Source: CAZTAR01 sp043813895
Lineage (GTDB): Bacteria > Planctomycetota > Phycisphaerae > UBA1845 > UTPLA1
DNA: 31,386 nucleotides
NCBI GenBank assembly: GCA_043813895.1
Contig: JBDRKQ010000140.1
Coordinates: 1 to 31,386, forward strand
Direction: 5' to 3'
Shown here: piece by piece, positions 16,575 through 24,399 of the stretch
Layout: the number at the start of each line of letters is the position of its first letter
Numbering within the stretch: the stretch's first letter is position 1
The notes under the pieces: model-generated
What the model was told of the DNA's origin: nothing
Databases searched by the model: none
The model's input: only the letters and a program-made list of their open reading frames with translations
Position numbers and translations under genes: made by a program

Positions 16575-16928
16575 ATGTCAAAGATACATGGTGCGGAAGA
16601 TCTCCCGGACTTCGGCGGAGTTCGCCCTCTCATTCGGCCGGAAGACCTGGCCGATCTCGATCGCGCGATCAAGGAGTTCGAGACCTGCAAAACCGCCCTC
16701 GAGCAGGCGGCCCAGGATGCGAAAAGGTCGGTCGATCTCACGCTTGCCTGGATCGGCGTCGGAGAGAAGGTCGTGGCCCTGGTCGGCACTGTCCTTCAAG
16801 GCCGAATGCGCGACGATGGGGCCGCCGAAGACAACAGTACTCGATTGACCGACCTCCAAAGCACGCTGAACCAGATTGCCTCACTGCACGCTCTGCTAAA
16901 GAGGACATTGCCCGGGCTGCCGCTGTAG
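16575..16928 (+). CDS. Small hypothetical protein
   Basis: The product has 117 residues. The ATG at 16575 has GGAGG seven bases upstream, which selects it over the longer open frame. The sequence is predominantly helical: DLADLDRAIKEFETCKTALEQAAQDAKRSVDLTLAWIGVGEKVVALVG, then TRLTDLQSTLNQIASLHALLKR. A coiled coil is plausible. There is no signal peptide and no known motif. Its position and matching ribosome binding site suggest joint expression with the lipoprotein gene before it. Confidence 0.6.
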   Translation: MSKIHGAEDLPDFGGVRPLIRPEDLADLDRAIKEFETCKTALEQAAQDAKRSVDLTLAWIGVGEKVVALVGTVLQGRMRDDGAAEDNSTRLTDLQSTLNQIASLHALLKRTLPGLPL

Positions 16929-16936
16929 CATGGAAA

Positions 16937-16955
16937 TCGCGGGGGTCCCGCGATG
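16937..16955 (+). terminator. Hairpin after the small hypothetical gene
   Basis: ATCGCGGG (16937-16944) and CCCGCGAT (16948-16955) form an 8-bp stem nine bases after the stop. There is no U-run, so termination is uncertain. Confidence 0.35.
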
Positions 16956-16966
16956 TACGCTCCAAG

Positions 16967-17058
16967 CCCACGGATCACGATCCGCATCTGTAAGCAGGCT
17001 GCATACGTGGGGCGCTTCGGAGACCGAGAGCATCGTGGGAAGATCGCGATCCGTGGGC
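16967..17058. repeat. 92-bp segment with 11-bp perfect inverted ends
   Basis: GCCCACGGATC (16967-16977) is the reverse complement of GATCCGTGGGC (17048-17058). It lies between a plus-strand and a minus-strand gene. It may be a small mobile unit or a bidirectional structure. Confidence 0.55.
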
Positions 17059-17080
17059 ATCGGTCACGCGGACCTCCCCG

Positions 17081-17818
17081 CTACCAGAATTGCCACTTGC
17101 CAGCCTGCACCACGTAGATGTAGAGAATCAAGTTGGTCACGGCGTGCGTGATCATCAGGCACAAGAGGCTCTTCTTCCAGTAGAACAGGCCGTTGTACAG
17201 CATCCAACATGCGATGCTCACGCCCCAGTTGGCCGGGTGCTGCAACGTGGAGAGGAGCGACGAACCCAGGAAGGCGACCCAGGTGAACTTCCCCCACGGC
17301 ACTTCCTCGAATCGGTCCCAACTGACGAACGCCCGCAAGATAAAGCCCCGCCAGAATAGCTCCTCGACGATCGGCACGATCGTGACTGCCCGGCCGATCT
17401 TGCAGACGACGTGCCCCCAGAAAGCGGCGCCGCTTCCGAATGTTTCGTGCGGGTCGATGACTTCGCCGCCTCCCCAGAGCGGCTTGCCGAGATTGAAGCC
17501 GCCAAGCTCAACGTCTTCGAGTCCGTATTGCCCCGCCACCCAGAGCAACGCCGCCAACACCCCCACCACAATCGCCGGCATGAGATGCATCTTGCCGAGC
17601 GGTGGAAAGTGGTGGCGGAGTAACAGAACCACCCAAAACGCGACCGCGACGTGAATGACGACCGCCACGGAGTAGAGGCTTGTGGGGAAGAGTTCCGTCA
17701 GCATGAGCAGGAGCAGATAGGCCATGTACGGGCCCATCATGGGAACACGTGGCTCGGCCTTGACCAAGCTGGTGACCCACTGTGGTTCGGCCGGGGGTGT
17801 CGTCTGCTCGGATGCCAT
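17081..17818 (-). CDS. CPBP family intramembrane metalloprotease
   Basis: This 245-residue membrane protein belongs to the CAAX protease and bacteriocin-processing (CPBP/Abi) family. Hydrophobic segments lie at about 28-47, 50-68, 78-97, 138-151, 180-195 and 218-240. The three family motifs are in order: VEELFWRG (Glu152-Glu153, Arg157), TLQHPANWG (His194) and ITHAVTNL (His225, Asn229). The opening MGPYMAYLLLLMLTELFP recalls the CAAX-related proteases tied to exosortase systems, but no exosortase or PEP-CTERM gene is visible here. Substrate is unknown. GAGG lies about seven bases before the ATG. Confidence 0.88.
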   Translation of the reverse strand: MASEQTTPPAEPQWVTSLVKAEPRVPMMGPYMAYLLLLMLTELFPTSLYSVAVVIHVAVAFWVVLLLRHHFPPLGKMHLMPAIVVGVLAALLWVAGQYGLEDVELGGFNLGKPLWGGGEVIDPHETFGSGAAFWGHVVCKIGRAVTIVPIVEELFWRGFILRAFVSWDRFEEVPWGKFTWVAFLGSSLLSTLQHPANWGVSIACWMLYNGLFYWKKSLLCLMITHAVTNLILYIYVVQAGKWQFW

Positions 17819-17932
17819 CGGTCCGCCTCACGCCGCGAAAGCCGGGATTGTGCAGGACATCCGCGAAGATCGCAAACGCAGTGTTTGTGTTTGGCCGGAT
17901 GGTATGGATTTGGCGCAAGCCTGTGCGAACCC

Positions 17933-18766
17933 TTACTGGAGTACAAGGTCCTCGCGCAGTGCCTGGCGGAGCTTCCCGATGGCGGCGATTTGAATCTGCC
18001 GGACGCGCTCCTTGCTGACTCGCATCATGTCCCCGATCGCTTCTAGCGTCTGGCGCGGCCTGTCTGTCTCGAACGGAAACCGCCGCGCAAGCACTGTCTT
18101 CTCGACATCAGTCAGGTCCGCATTGTCCAGGTGAAGGATCCTCTGGAGGCGTTCCTCGAAGAGCGATTTTTGATCCTGGCGGCCTTGCTCGGGCCGGTCG
18201 CTTTTCTCGTAGGCGACCTCGAACGAACCGGCGATCCTGCTGCGCCGCCGGGAGTCCTGCATCGCGGCCCTTGAAAACGACCGGAGGATGGCGTTACAGG
18301 CATACGTGCTAAACCGGAATCCGCGCCACGGATCGAAGGTGTCGACCGCGCGGAGCAGCGCCATCATACCCTCGCTGCCCATCTCTTCGCGATCGAGCTT
18401 CGTGAATCGGCTCCTTCCGACCAAGTCGTAGACCAGCCCAAGGTTGCCCTCGATCAGACGGGTGCGAATCTGCGTGTAGCGCTGCACCCATTTTGCGTAC
18501 TGTCGACGAATGGACGACGTCAAGGCCCGATCGGCGGACTGGTAGAGTTTGCTGAGACGATAGCCGCAGTAGGTGAGCTGTTTGAAGAGAAGCGTCTCTT
18601 CGTCGTGCTGGATTCGGCCGGTTTCCGCCGCCGGCCCGGGCCAGTCTGCAAACAACTTCTTCTCGATGTCCTGCCGACGGAGTTCAGCGTTCATCACAAA
18701 CGGCGGAGGGATCATCCAATCGCTCAACGCCGGACGGCTTGCTTGTTCGGTGACAACTCGACGCAT
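17933..18766 (-). CDS. Sigma-70 family RNA polymerase sigma factor
   Basis: The product has 277 residues from ATG 18766, which has GGAAG five or six bases upstream. The open frame runs further up but without such a site. Region 2 reads RTRLIEGNLGLVYDLVGR, REEMGSEGMMALLRAVDTFDPWRGFRFSTYACNAILRSFSRA. Region 4 ends with LEAIGDMMRVSKERVRQIQIAAIGKLRQAL. Regions 1.1 and 3 are reduced. The protein differs from the 564-residue sigma at 11154 by lacking the HTH front end. It is probably an alternative sigma factor of group 3 or a lineage-specific type. Its targets cannot be told from the sequence. Confidence 0.88.
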   Translation of the reverse strand: MRRVVTEQASRPALSDWMIPPPFVMNAELRRQDIEKKLFADWPGPAAETGRIQHDEETLLFKQLTYCGYRLSKLYQSADRALTSSIRRQYAKWVQRYTQIRTRLIEGNLGLVYDLVGRSRFTKLDREEMGSEGMMALLRAVDTFDPWRGFRFSTYACNAILRSFSRAAMQDSRRRSRIAGSFEVAYEKSDRPEQGRQDQKSLFEERLQRILHLDNADLTDVEKTVLARRFPFETDRPRQTLEAIGDMMRVSKERVRQIQIAAIGKLRQALREDLVLQ

Positions 18767-18911
18767 GACAGTCTTCCGTGTTTTCGACGCCGCCGTGCGG
18801 TATCGGTGAGGCCTTGGTGTTTCTCGATTCAGTTCCGCTAACGCTCGCTCTCTACTGTGTATACCGATTCGGGACTGTTTTGTTCCCGGATCGGGACGAC
18901 TAATTAGTATT

Positions 18912-18940
18912 ATTTTGGTGCTATTTGTGCGGCACGTCAA
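18912..18940 (-). promoter_or_regulatory. Candidate promoter for the second sigma factor
   Basis: On the minus strand, TTGACG (18940-18935) and CAAAAT (18917-18912) are 17 bases apart. This lies in an AT-rich patch unlike the surrounding DNA. The leader would be about 140 bases long. The remaining stretch 18941-19365 holds a repeat and a terminator but no gene. Confidence 0.4.
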
Positions 18941-19186
18941 GCCTTTCCTGGCGATTTCGGAAGCTCTGATCGCCCAGTAAACCTCTAACTCCTGATATTG
19001 CAGTATCTTATGTTCGTGAAATTAGATTCTTCCCGTTGGCCCGGCACGCCGCCGGGACCGTCGCCGGCAAGGCGAGAAAACGGGAACTCGTCGTCGGACA
19101 GGTTTGCGGCGTTGGCATCGCACACTTTTCTTTAGAGAAGTTGACCTTGATTGCGCGGTCAGCGTTGATTGGGTGGACGCGGGTGC

Positions 19187-19206
19187 CCCACCCTTTCAAG
19201 GGTGGG
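19187..19206. repeat. CCCACCCTT/AAGGGTGGG hairpin
   Basis: This is a 9-bp perfect stem over a two-base centre, in an intergenic region with no adjacent U-run. Confidence 0.5.
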
Positions 19207-19308
19207 AGACGGATGTCCTAATCCCGAGTCAGCCGCTATCGGTTGATGACCAGTATGGCGGTGGTCAAGAGGTCGGAAACTGAAGGATCGTGGGCTGGAG
19301 CGGCGCGT

Positions 19309-19339
19309 AAAAAAGGGAAGGGCCACCCGATGGTGGCCC
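19309..19339 (-). terminator. Rho-independent terminator of the RRM gene
   Basis: On the minus strand, GGGCCACC (19339-19332) pairs with GGTGGCCC (19327-19320), followed by TTCCC and a run of six T (19314-19309). It begins 26 bases after the RRM stop codon. Confidence 0.85.
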
Positions 19340-19365
19340 TGTGATTCCCGATGTTGTCGTGCGGT

Positions 19366-19710
19366 TTAGTAGCGGTCTCGGCGACCACCGCCACCACCGT
19401 AACCGCCACCACCGCCACCGCCGTAGCCGCCGCGGCCGCCGCCGCCGCCGCCGCTGCGCGGTTGACGAGGCTTGGCTTCATTTACGGTGAGGGCCCGGCC
19501 GCCCTGCTCCTGGCCGTTTAAGGCCGCAATCGCTGCTTGGGCCTCCTCATCGGAGTCCATTTCCACGAATCCGAATCCTTTGCTCCGCCCCGTATTCCGG
19601 TCCATGATGACTTCCGCACTCTGGACGGTTCCGTGCGGCGCCAGCAGCGCTTCCAAATCCGAGCTGCTGACTTCGTAACTGAGGTTCCCTACATACAGTT
19701 TTTTACCCAT
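19366..19710 (-). CDS. Glycine-rich RRM RNA-binding protein
   Basis: The product has 114 residues. One RNA recognition motif covers residues 1-80, with RNP2 KLYVGNL (4-10) and RNP1 KGFGFVEM (44-51). A Gly/Tyr/Arg-rich tail follows (RSGGGGGGRGGYGGG then RRDRY). AGGAG lies six bases before the ATG. Bacterial and cyanobacterial proteins of this build bind single-stranded RNA and are often cold-induced. Here a consensus-like promoter lies about 170 bases upstream and a strong terminator just downstream, so it is a single-gene unit. The long 5' leader could carry autoregulation. Confidence 0.93.
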   Translation of the reverse strand: MGKKLYVGNLSYEVSSSDLEALLAPHGTVQSAEVIMDRNTGRSKGFGFVEMDSDEEAQAAIAALNGQEQGGRALTVNEAKPRQPRSGGGGGGRGGYGGGGGGGYGGGGGRRDRY

Positions 19711-19880
19711 CGCAATCTCCTGTCGATGGCATGCCCGACCCGCTGTTTGGCTTTCAGGGTCGCGTGTGAAAGTGGCCGACGTTCCGGCCTCGAAGGAAGG
19801 AAGGCGATCTCGGCAAAGTGATCCAGACTTGGGTAGCCAACGTCAGGCGCACACCTCGTTCGACGAACCAACCGTTTAGT

Positions 19881-19909
19881 GGTATACCCCCGAACTCTGC
19901 AGATGTCAA
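19881..19909 (-). promoter_or_regulatory. Strong sigma-70 promoter of the RRM gene
   Basis: On the minus strand, TTGACA (19909-19904), a 17-base spacer and TATACC (19886-19881) form the best consensus promoter in the window. The start of transcription near 19874 gives a leader of about 165 bases. Confidence 0.75.
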
Positions 19910-20014
19910 CACCAATTGTGTCGCTGGCTGAGGGGCCCTGCCGCCGCGTCAGCACCTCCCCAGAGACGGGAGGTCGGGGGGGCATGCCAGATTCCGTGGG
20001 CTGAGACACCGGGT

Positions 20015-20135
20015 GTAGCGTCGGCCGACGAGGAGCCAAGTCGCAAAAGCAAGGCCGCCCGTGAGGAAGCGGTCAGCGTTCGCCGAGAGATTCCCCCGAT
20101 GTGGACGAAAACCGCTTCCTCACGGCCGCGGCTCC
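20015..20135. repeat. Repeat fragment plus 15-bp inverted repeat
   Basis: GTAGCGTCGGCCGACGAGG (20015-20033) is a partial copy of the dispersed repeat seen at 5569, 16412 and 23106. Next to it CCGTGAGGAAGCGGT (20059-20073) is exactly complementary to ACCGCTTCCTCACGG (20111-20125). GGAGCC/GGCTCC (20032-20037, 20130-20135) lies outside. The surrounding 19711-20873 contains no confident gene apart from this structure and the RRM leader. Confidence 0.65.
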
Positions 20136-20437
20136 TCCGATGAAGGCCAGTCGCTCGTCAAGGGCAAAAGGCACCGGCCCGCAACTTCGGGTGCCGGGGG
20201 GTCCAGGTCTCGCGGCGAGGTCGGCGGGACCGGCGGCCGGACGATCTTGGCCACCCACGAAACTCGCGTACCGACCTCGAAGGCGACGCTGCAATCCCCG
20301 TTCCGCGGCGGCACCGCCTAACCGATGCCTTCCGCCGTGGTCGACCGCTTGACCGTGCGATGCTACCGCTCGGCGTCGGCATCAAGAAGATCAAATGCCG
20401 TGCTGTCGAAATGAACTTCCATCCCTACCTTAGCCAT
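20120..20437 (-). pseudogene. Possible gene remnant or small ORF
   Basis: ATG 20437 has AAGGA seven bases upstream and opens a 24-codon frame (MAKVGMEVHFDSTAFDLLDA...) ending in TAG. The same frame continues after the stop, meets a second TAG, then stays open to 20120. This could be a decayed gene or a short real peptide. I do not recognise it. Confidence 0.2.
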
Positions 20438-20873
20438 CGCGTGTTCCTTGTCGGTTCGAGATGACCGAGTCCGTGCTAAGAAACTGGGCCAATGATCCCG
20501 CCCGAAAGGACACACTCATAGCCTCACCAGACAATTCGCCGCTCTTCAAACACCCCTAAAGCGGGAGTTGTCGATCCGCTTTTCCGAACATGCGGGTTGC
20601 GACGACCGCTCTCGCCCGCTGGCGACTCACGCGGCGGCAATCCACTCCGGCCCTTCCGGCTTCTATCCATGGATGTGGTGCACAGTAGTGAAGTTCGCTG
20701 GCCTCACCTGCGTCACTTGTTGCGGACGCACCGCGTGGCCAAGGCCTCCGTGCGTGGCTATCATCCCGCGTAGGTTTCATGCCTTTAGAGAAGATGTTAT
20801 TCTGAGAGGTTCGCCGGGACCTCGGCCGGCCTGCGGGCGGCGAGGAGTCGGAACTTCTACCCGGAGGATGAGG

Positions 20874-21833
20874 ATGGCCTGGGAGTACAGTGAGAAGACG
20901 AAGCAGCTCTTCATGGATGCGGTTCAGGGCAAGCCCGGAACGCACCTGGGGGAAATCGAGAACGCCGACGGCGTTGGCGAACATGGTTCGATCGCTTGCG
21001 GCGATGCGATGCGTTTTATGTTCCGCGTGAAGCGTCATCCGACCGATGCCACAAAGGACGTGATCACCGAGGCGAAGTACCTGACGTTCGGGTGTACGTC
21101 GGCGATTGCGGCCTCGGAGGCCCTGTGCAGTTTGATAGAGCGAGGCAGCTACACGCCGATCGACTCGCTGCAGATTCAGAACAGCGATATCGTGGAGTTC
21201 CTCGAGGGGTTGCCCGACCAGAAGATCCACTGCTCCGTCATGGGCGCGGAGGCCTTGCAAGCCGCCGTGTTCAACTGGGCACAGCATCGCGGCGTGGATT
21301 TGCGCGAACTCGGCGTCGATATTCACAGGGACGAGCAGGAACACGGCCGGATCGTCTGCAACTGCTTTTCGCTGAGCGAGCCTTACATCCGGCGCAAGAT
21401 CAAGGAACTCAACCTCCGGTCCATCTCCGACATCACAAACGCCATCAAGGCCGGGGGAGGGTGCATGTCGTGTCATCAAGTTCCGGGCGGGCTCCAGGAT
21501 ATCCTCGCCGAGACATGGGGCGGGGACGGACGCAGCGCGAAGAGCAGGACGCTGTCAGGCGAAGGTACCGGGGTCGCCGGGGGTGAGAAGCCTACCCCTT
21601 CACCCTATCAGTTTGCCAAACAGATCGAGAAGACCGTGGAGCAGGAGATCAGACCGATGCTCCAGCGCGACGGCGGCGACGTGGAAATCGTCGACATCAA
21701 GGACATGAAGGTGTATTGCAGCCTTGGCGGCGCGTGCGCGAACTGTGCCGGCGCCGGCAAGACGCTGAAGATGATGGTCGAGCGGACGCTTCAGGATAGA
21801 GTTGACGAACGCATCAAGGTCATTCAGATTTGA
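20874..21833 (+). CDS. nifU: NifU-type Fe-S cluster assembly scaffold
   Basis: This scaffold assembles Fe-S clusters from sulfur delivered by NifS and passes them to apoproteins. It has 319 residues. ATG 20874 has GGAGG six bases upstream; ATG 20868 is too close to that site. Three domains are complete. The IscU-like domain has Cys42 (ACGDAM), Cys74 (FGCTSA) and Cys120 (HCSVMG). The [2Fe-2S] BFD-like domain has Cys162, Cys164, Cys197 and Cys200 (VCNC, GGCMSC). The C-terminal Nfu domain has Cys288 and Cys291 (GACANC). A linker rich in Ser/Gly lies at 215-243. nifS follows after 22 bases, so they form an operon. No other nif genes are near, which fits general rather than nitrogenase-specific use. 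Confidence 0.95.
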   Translation: MAWEYSEKTKQLFMDAVQGKPGTHLGEIENADGVGEHGSIACGDAMRFMFRVKRHPTDATKDVITEAKYLTFGCTSAIAASEALCSLIERGSYTPIDSLQIQNSDIVEFLEGLPDQKIHCSVMGAEALQAAVFNWAQHRGVDLRELGVDIHRDEQEHGRIVCNCFSLSEPYIRRKIKELNLRSISDITNAIKAGGGCMSCHQVPGGLQDILAETWGGDGRSAKSRTLSGEGTGVAGGEKPTPSPYQFAKQIEKTVEQEIRPMLQRDGGDVEIVDIKDMKVYCSLGGACANCAGAGKTLKMMVERTLQDRVDERIKVIQI

Positions 21834-21855
21834 CGGAGGCCCTTGGCGCGGCCAC

Positions 21856-23079
21856 ATGAAGACTATCTACACCGACAATAACGCAACCACACGAATCGCC
21901 CCGGAAGTGTATGAGGCGATGATCCCGTTTCTCACAGAGGACTACTTCAATCCCAGCTCGATGTACGAACCCGCGCGCCGCGCAGGCGACGCCATCACCG
22001 AGGCACGCGAGGCAATTGCCCAGTCTTTCGGCTTGGCGGACGCGAAGCAGATGCTCTTCACGTCGTGCGCGACGGAGAGCAACAACACGGCGATCCTGGG
22101 CACGGCCAAGGCCGATCCGAGTCGGCGGCATATCATCACAACGTCGGTGGAGCATCCGGCCGTCCTGGAAGTCTGCAAGGACCTCGAACGCTCGGGCTAC
22201 GAAGTGACGTTCGTTCCCGTGGACGCCGACGGCAACCTGGACGTCAGCGCGTTCATCCGCGCTCTGAGCTCGCAGACGCTCCTGGTGAGCATCATGCACG
22301 CCAACAACGAGACAGGTGTGATCTTCCCGATCGAGAAGCTGGCCCGTCTGACCAAGGAGACGGACCCGTCGATCATCTTCCACACCGATGCGACGCAGTC
22401 CGCAGGCAAGCTGCCCATCGACCTCGACGGGGACTACCGCAACGTCGACCTGCTGTCGTTCTCCGGCCACAAGCTCCATGCACCCAAGGGGATTGGTGCG
22501 TTGTTCATGCGGCGAGGGACGCGCTGCCGGCCTTTCATGCTGGGCGGACACCAGGAAAGCGGCAGACGGGCCGGGACGGAGAACGTGGCGTTCATCGTGG
22601 GGCTGGCCGAGGCCCTTCGGCTCGCGGTTGCAGGCCACGACGAAGATGAGGCGAAGGTACGCAGCCTCCGTGACCGGTTGGAGTCCGCACTCATGGACGC
22701 CATCCCGCACACCCAGGTCAATGGCAAGAACGCGCCGCGGCTGGTAAACACGCTGAACATCTCGTGTCATTTCGTGGAAGGCGAGGGGATGCTCTACCAG
22801 TTGAGCGCCCACGGCATCTGCGCGTCGAGCGGCTCCGCCTGCACGTCCGGCTCGCTGGAACCCTCGCACGTTCTGCGGGCGTTGCACGTCCCCTTCACCG
22901 CGGTCCACGGCTCCATCCGTTTCAGCCTCAGCCGATACAACACGGAGGAGGATGTGGATCGCATCGTCGAGGTGTTCCCCCAGATCGTGGCGAATCTCCG
23001 CAAGATGTCGCCCTATTGGGATAATGCTCGCAATGAGCCGAGACCGGACGCCGAGGAACTGCTCCAGAGCGCACGGTAG
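21856..23079 (+). CDS. nifS: NifS/IscS-type cysteine desulfurase
   Basis: This PLP enzyme converts cysteine to alanine and forms a persulfide for NifU. It has 407 residues. The fold-type I features are intact: IYTDNNATT at the start, His100 (VEHPAVLE), Asp178 (HTDATQSAG) and the PLP lysine Lys206 in SFSGHKLHAPKG. The mobile loop has the catalytic Cys329 (SSGSACTSGSLEPSHVL), typical of group I enzymes. GGHQESGRRAGTEN is the usual substrate-binding stretch. The ATG at 21856 lies 22 bases after nifU and the GGAGG there is rather far upstream; the frame is open back to 21802, but those residues are not family-like. Confidence 0.95.
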   Translation: MKTIYTDNNATTRIAPEVYEAMIPFLTEDYFNPSSMYEPARRAGDAITEAREAIAQSFGLADAKQMLFTSCATESNNTAILGTAKADPSRRHIITTSVEHPAVLEVCKDLERSGYEVTFVPVDADGNLDVSAFIRALSSQTLLVSIMHANNETGVIFPIEKLARLTKETDPSIIFHTDATQSAGKLPIDLDGDYRNVDLLSFSGHKLHAPKGIGALFMRRGTRCRPFMLGGHQESGRRAGTENVAFIVGLAEALRLAVAGHDEDEAKVRSLRDRLESALMDAIPHTQVNGKNAPRLVNTLNISCHFVEGEGMLYQLSAHGICASSGSACTSGSLEPSHVLRALHVPFTAVHGSIRFSLSRYNTEEDVDRIVEVFPQIVANLRKMSPYWDNARNEPRPDAEELLQSAR

Positions 23080-23105
23080 CGCGGCATACCACCGGTCCCA
23101 TTCGT

Positions 23106-23189
23106 GTAGCGTCGGCCCCCCGTGGCCGACGGGAAACGCGAGTTGTGTTGCGGCTCTGTTGACGGCCGACAGGGGCGTCGGCCGCTACG
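23106..23189. repeat. Dispersed palindromic repeat, copy C
   Basis: It starts GTAGCGTCGGCC and ends GTCGGCCGCTACG. Inner hairpins are GTCGGCCCCCCGTGGCCGAC and CGGCCGACAGGGGCGTCGG. It is the longest copy, with a spacer of about 30 bases. Confidence 0.8.
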
Positions 23190-23213
23190 GCGCAAACTGG
23201 GCTGCTCTGGTCG

Positions 23214-23885
23214 TCACCACACCCGCGGCAGCAATCGGTACGGCACAGCGCCCATGTATTCGGAATACCCGTCCAAATGCTCGGCCAGGAATCGGTCCTC
23301 GATGAGGACGCGTCCGAGTACACCGCCTGCCAGGCAGACCATGGGAATCAGGGCGAGAAACGATCCGAGCGCCAAACCGCTGCTCAGCACCCCGAGGATG
23401 ATTCCCGCGTAGCCCGGATGCCGCACGCAGGCGTACGGACCGGAAGAGACCACATGATGGCCGCGTTCGGTCTGGATCCTCACCGTGGGGACGAAGAACC
23501 GGTTGACCGCCATTGCCCAAACCGACACGCTGAAGCCCGCAGCGAAGCCGACCAATCCGAGGATCTGCAACGGAATCGGGATGGCGTCGGACCAGTGATA
23601 GCGGCCGACGTCCACGCCCGCGACAACGAGATGGGCCAGCATTGCGACCCTGGCACCCCGGATGAGCGTGTTTCGCTCTCGCAGGCCGCTGCGCATTCGC
23701 TCTCGAATGAGACCCCAATCGAGCATCACGAACGCGGCGATGGCCAACACAGCGTACACGGCTCCGTACGCCCAGAAGAACGGCAAGTCCCATCGCCCGG
23801 CAGACAAGGCGAGGATCGCCGCCAACGATCCGCCGATCAGCAGGGCAATCGGTGCAAGAAGCAGTCTTTTGGGAAGCGTTCTCAT
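23214..23885 (-). CDS. Isoprenylcysteine carboxyl methyltransferase (ICMT) family protein
   Basis: This 223-residue membrane protein has hydrophobic segments near 10-30, 38-55, 86-104, 112-132 and 166-190. The C-terminal catalytic region of the ICMT/PEMT-like family is complete. It contains GHHVVSSGPYACVRHPGYAGIIL, where RHP is the cofactor-site signature, and IEDRFLAEHLDGYSEYMGAVPYRLLP near the end. In bacteria these proteins methylate unknown small or lipid substrates with S-adenosylmethionine. The start is not certain: ATG 23885 has a weak upstream site and ATG 23906 is possible. It converges on nifS across repeat copy C. Confidence 0.82.
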   Translation of the reverse strand: MRTLPKRLLLAPIALLIGGSLAAILALSAGRWDLPFFWAYGAVYAVLAIAAFVMLDWGLIRERMRSGLRERNTLIRGARVAMLAHLVVAGVDVGRYHWSDAIPIPLQILGLVGFAAGFSVSVWAMAVNRFFVPTVRIQTERGHHVVSSGPYACVRHPGYAGIILGVLSSGLALGSFLALIPMVCLAGGVLGRVLIEDRFLAEHLDGYSEYMGAVPYRLLPRVW

Positions 23886-24198
23886 GGCATCTCGACCACA
23901 CGGCACGACAGTCTATCGGCAACTTGCCGTCCATCCGATTCCACTGCTCTATGCTTCAAGCGGGCTTGCCCACGCCGACGGCCCATGCTGTAATACGGCC
24001 TCCTGGTCTGACGCGGGAAAACAACGGTCGCACCTGGTTGCGAGAAAGCGTCCGTAGCGTCTGGGCGGTGGACAGCATGCCGGCTGCGACGCCGCCATCG
24101 TGGTCGTGCCCGACGGTGCGCACGAGCGTCCCAACCCTGCTTCCAAGTGGAACGCGAGGCGTCGTACCTTCTTCTCAGGACCGTGGTCAGATCGAGCA
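23886..24198. other. Intergenic region before tRNA-Ser
   Basis: About 313 bases without a supported gene. It must contain the tRNA promoter but I cannot single out one. Confidence 0.4.
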
Positions 24199-24285
24199 GG
24201 AGAGGTGTCCGAGTGGCTGAAGGAGCCGCATTCGAAATGCGGTGTGCGGGTGACCGTACCGGGGGTTCGAATCCCCCCCTCTCCG
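24199..24285 (+). tRNA. tRNA-Ser (anticodon CGA)
   Basis: The 87-base cloverleaf has acceptor arms GGAGAGG (24199) and CCTCTCC (to 24284), and discriminator G. The anticodon stem CCGCA/TGCGG encloses TTCGAAA, with CGA at 24233-24235. A long variable arm is present, as expected for serine tRNA. The T arm is GGGGGTTCGAATCCCCC. CCA is not encoded. The gene borders an integrase gene and is a plausible attachment site. Confidence 0.96.
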
Positions 24286-24295
24286 TTCTAACGAG

Positions 24296-24329
24296 CCTCG
24301 AAGGAACGTAAGCACTTCATTCTTCGAGG
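24296..24329. promoter_or_regulatory. Inverted repeat between tRNA-Ser and integrase
   Basis: CCTCGAAG (24296-24303) is complementary to CTTCGAGG (24322-24329). It could be a tRNA terminator hairpin or arm-type sites of the recombinase. Confidence 0.4.
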
Positions 24330-24353
24330 ATTAGCGTTTTCAGGGAACCTCCG

Positions 24354-24384
24354 TTTGTGCACACGTTTGTGCACATTTGTGCAC
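24354..24384 (+). promoter_or_regulatory. Three TTTGTGCAC direct repeats upstream of the integrase
   Basis: TTTGTGCAC occurs at 24354-24362, 24366-24374 and 24376-24384, ending a few bases before the integrase ribosome binding site. Each includes the palindrome GTGCAC. They look like operator or arm sites. Confidence 0.55.
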
Positions 24385-24399
24385 GGGAGGTTCTCCGAC

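Noticed and set aside
19236..19481. Alanine/valine-rich frame overlapping the RRM gene
   Set aside because: It is an out-of-frame reading of the glycine-codon repeats of the RRM tail.
21820..22908. Long open frame (362 codons) antisense to nifS
   Set aside because: It mirrors the high-GC codon pattern of nifS; the product is Arg/His-rich with no family motif.
24354..24384. TTTGTGCAC repeats as a CRISPR array
   Set aside because: Only three 9-base units with 1-3 base gaps and no cas genes; no CRISPR array was found in the window.
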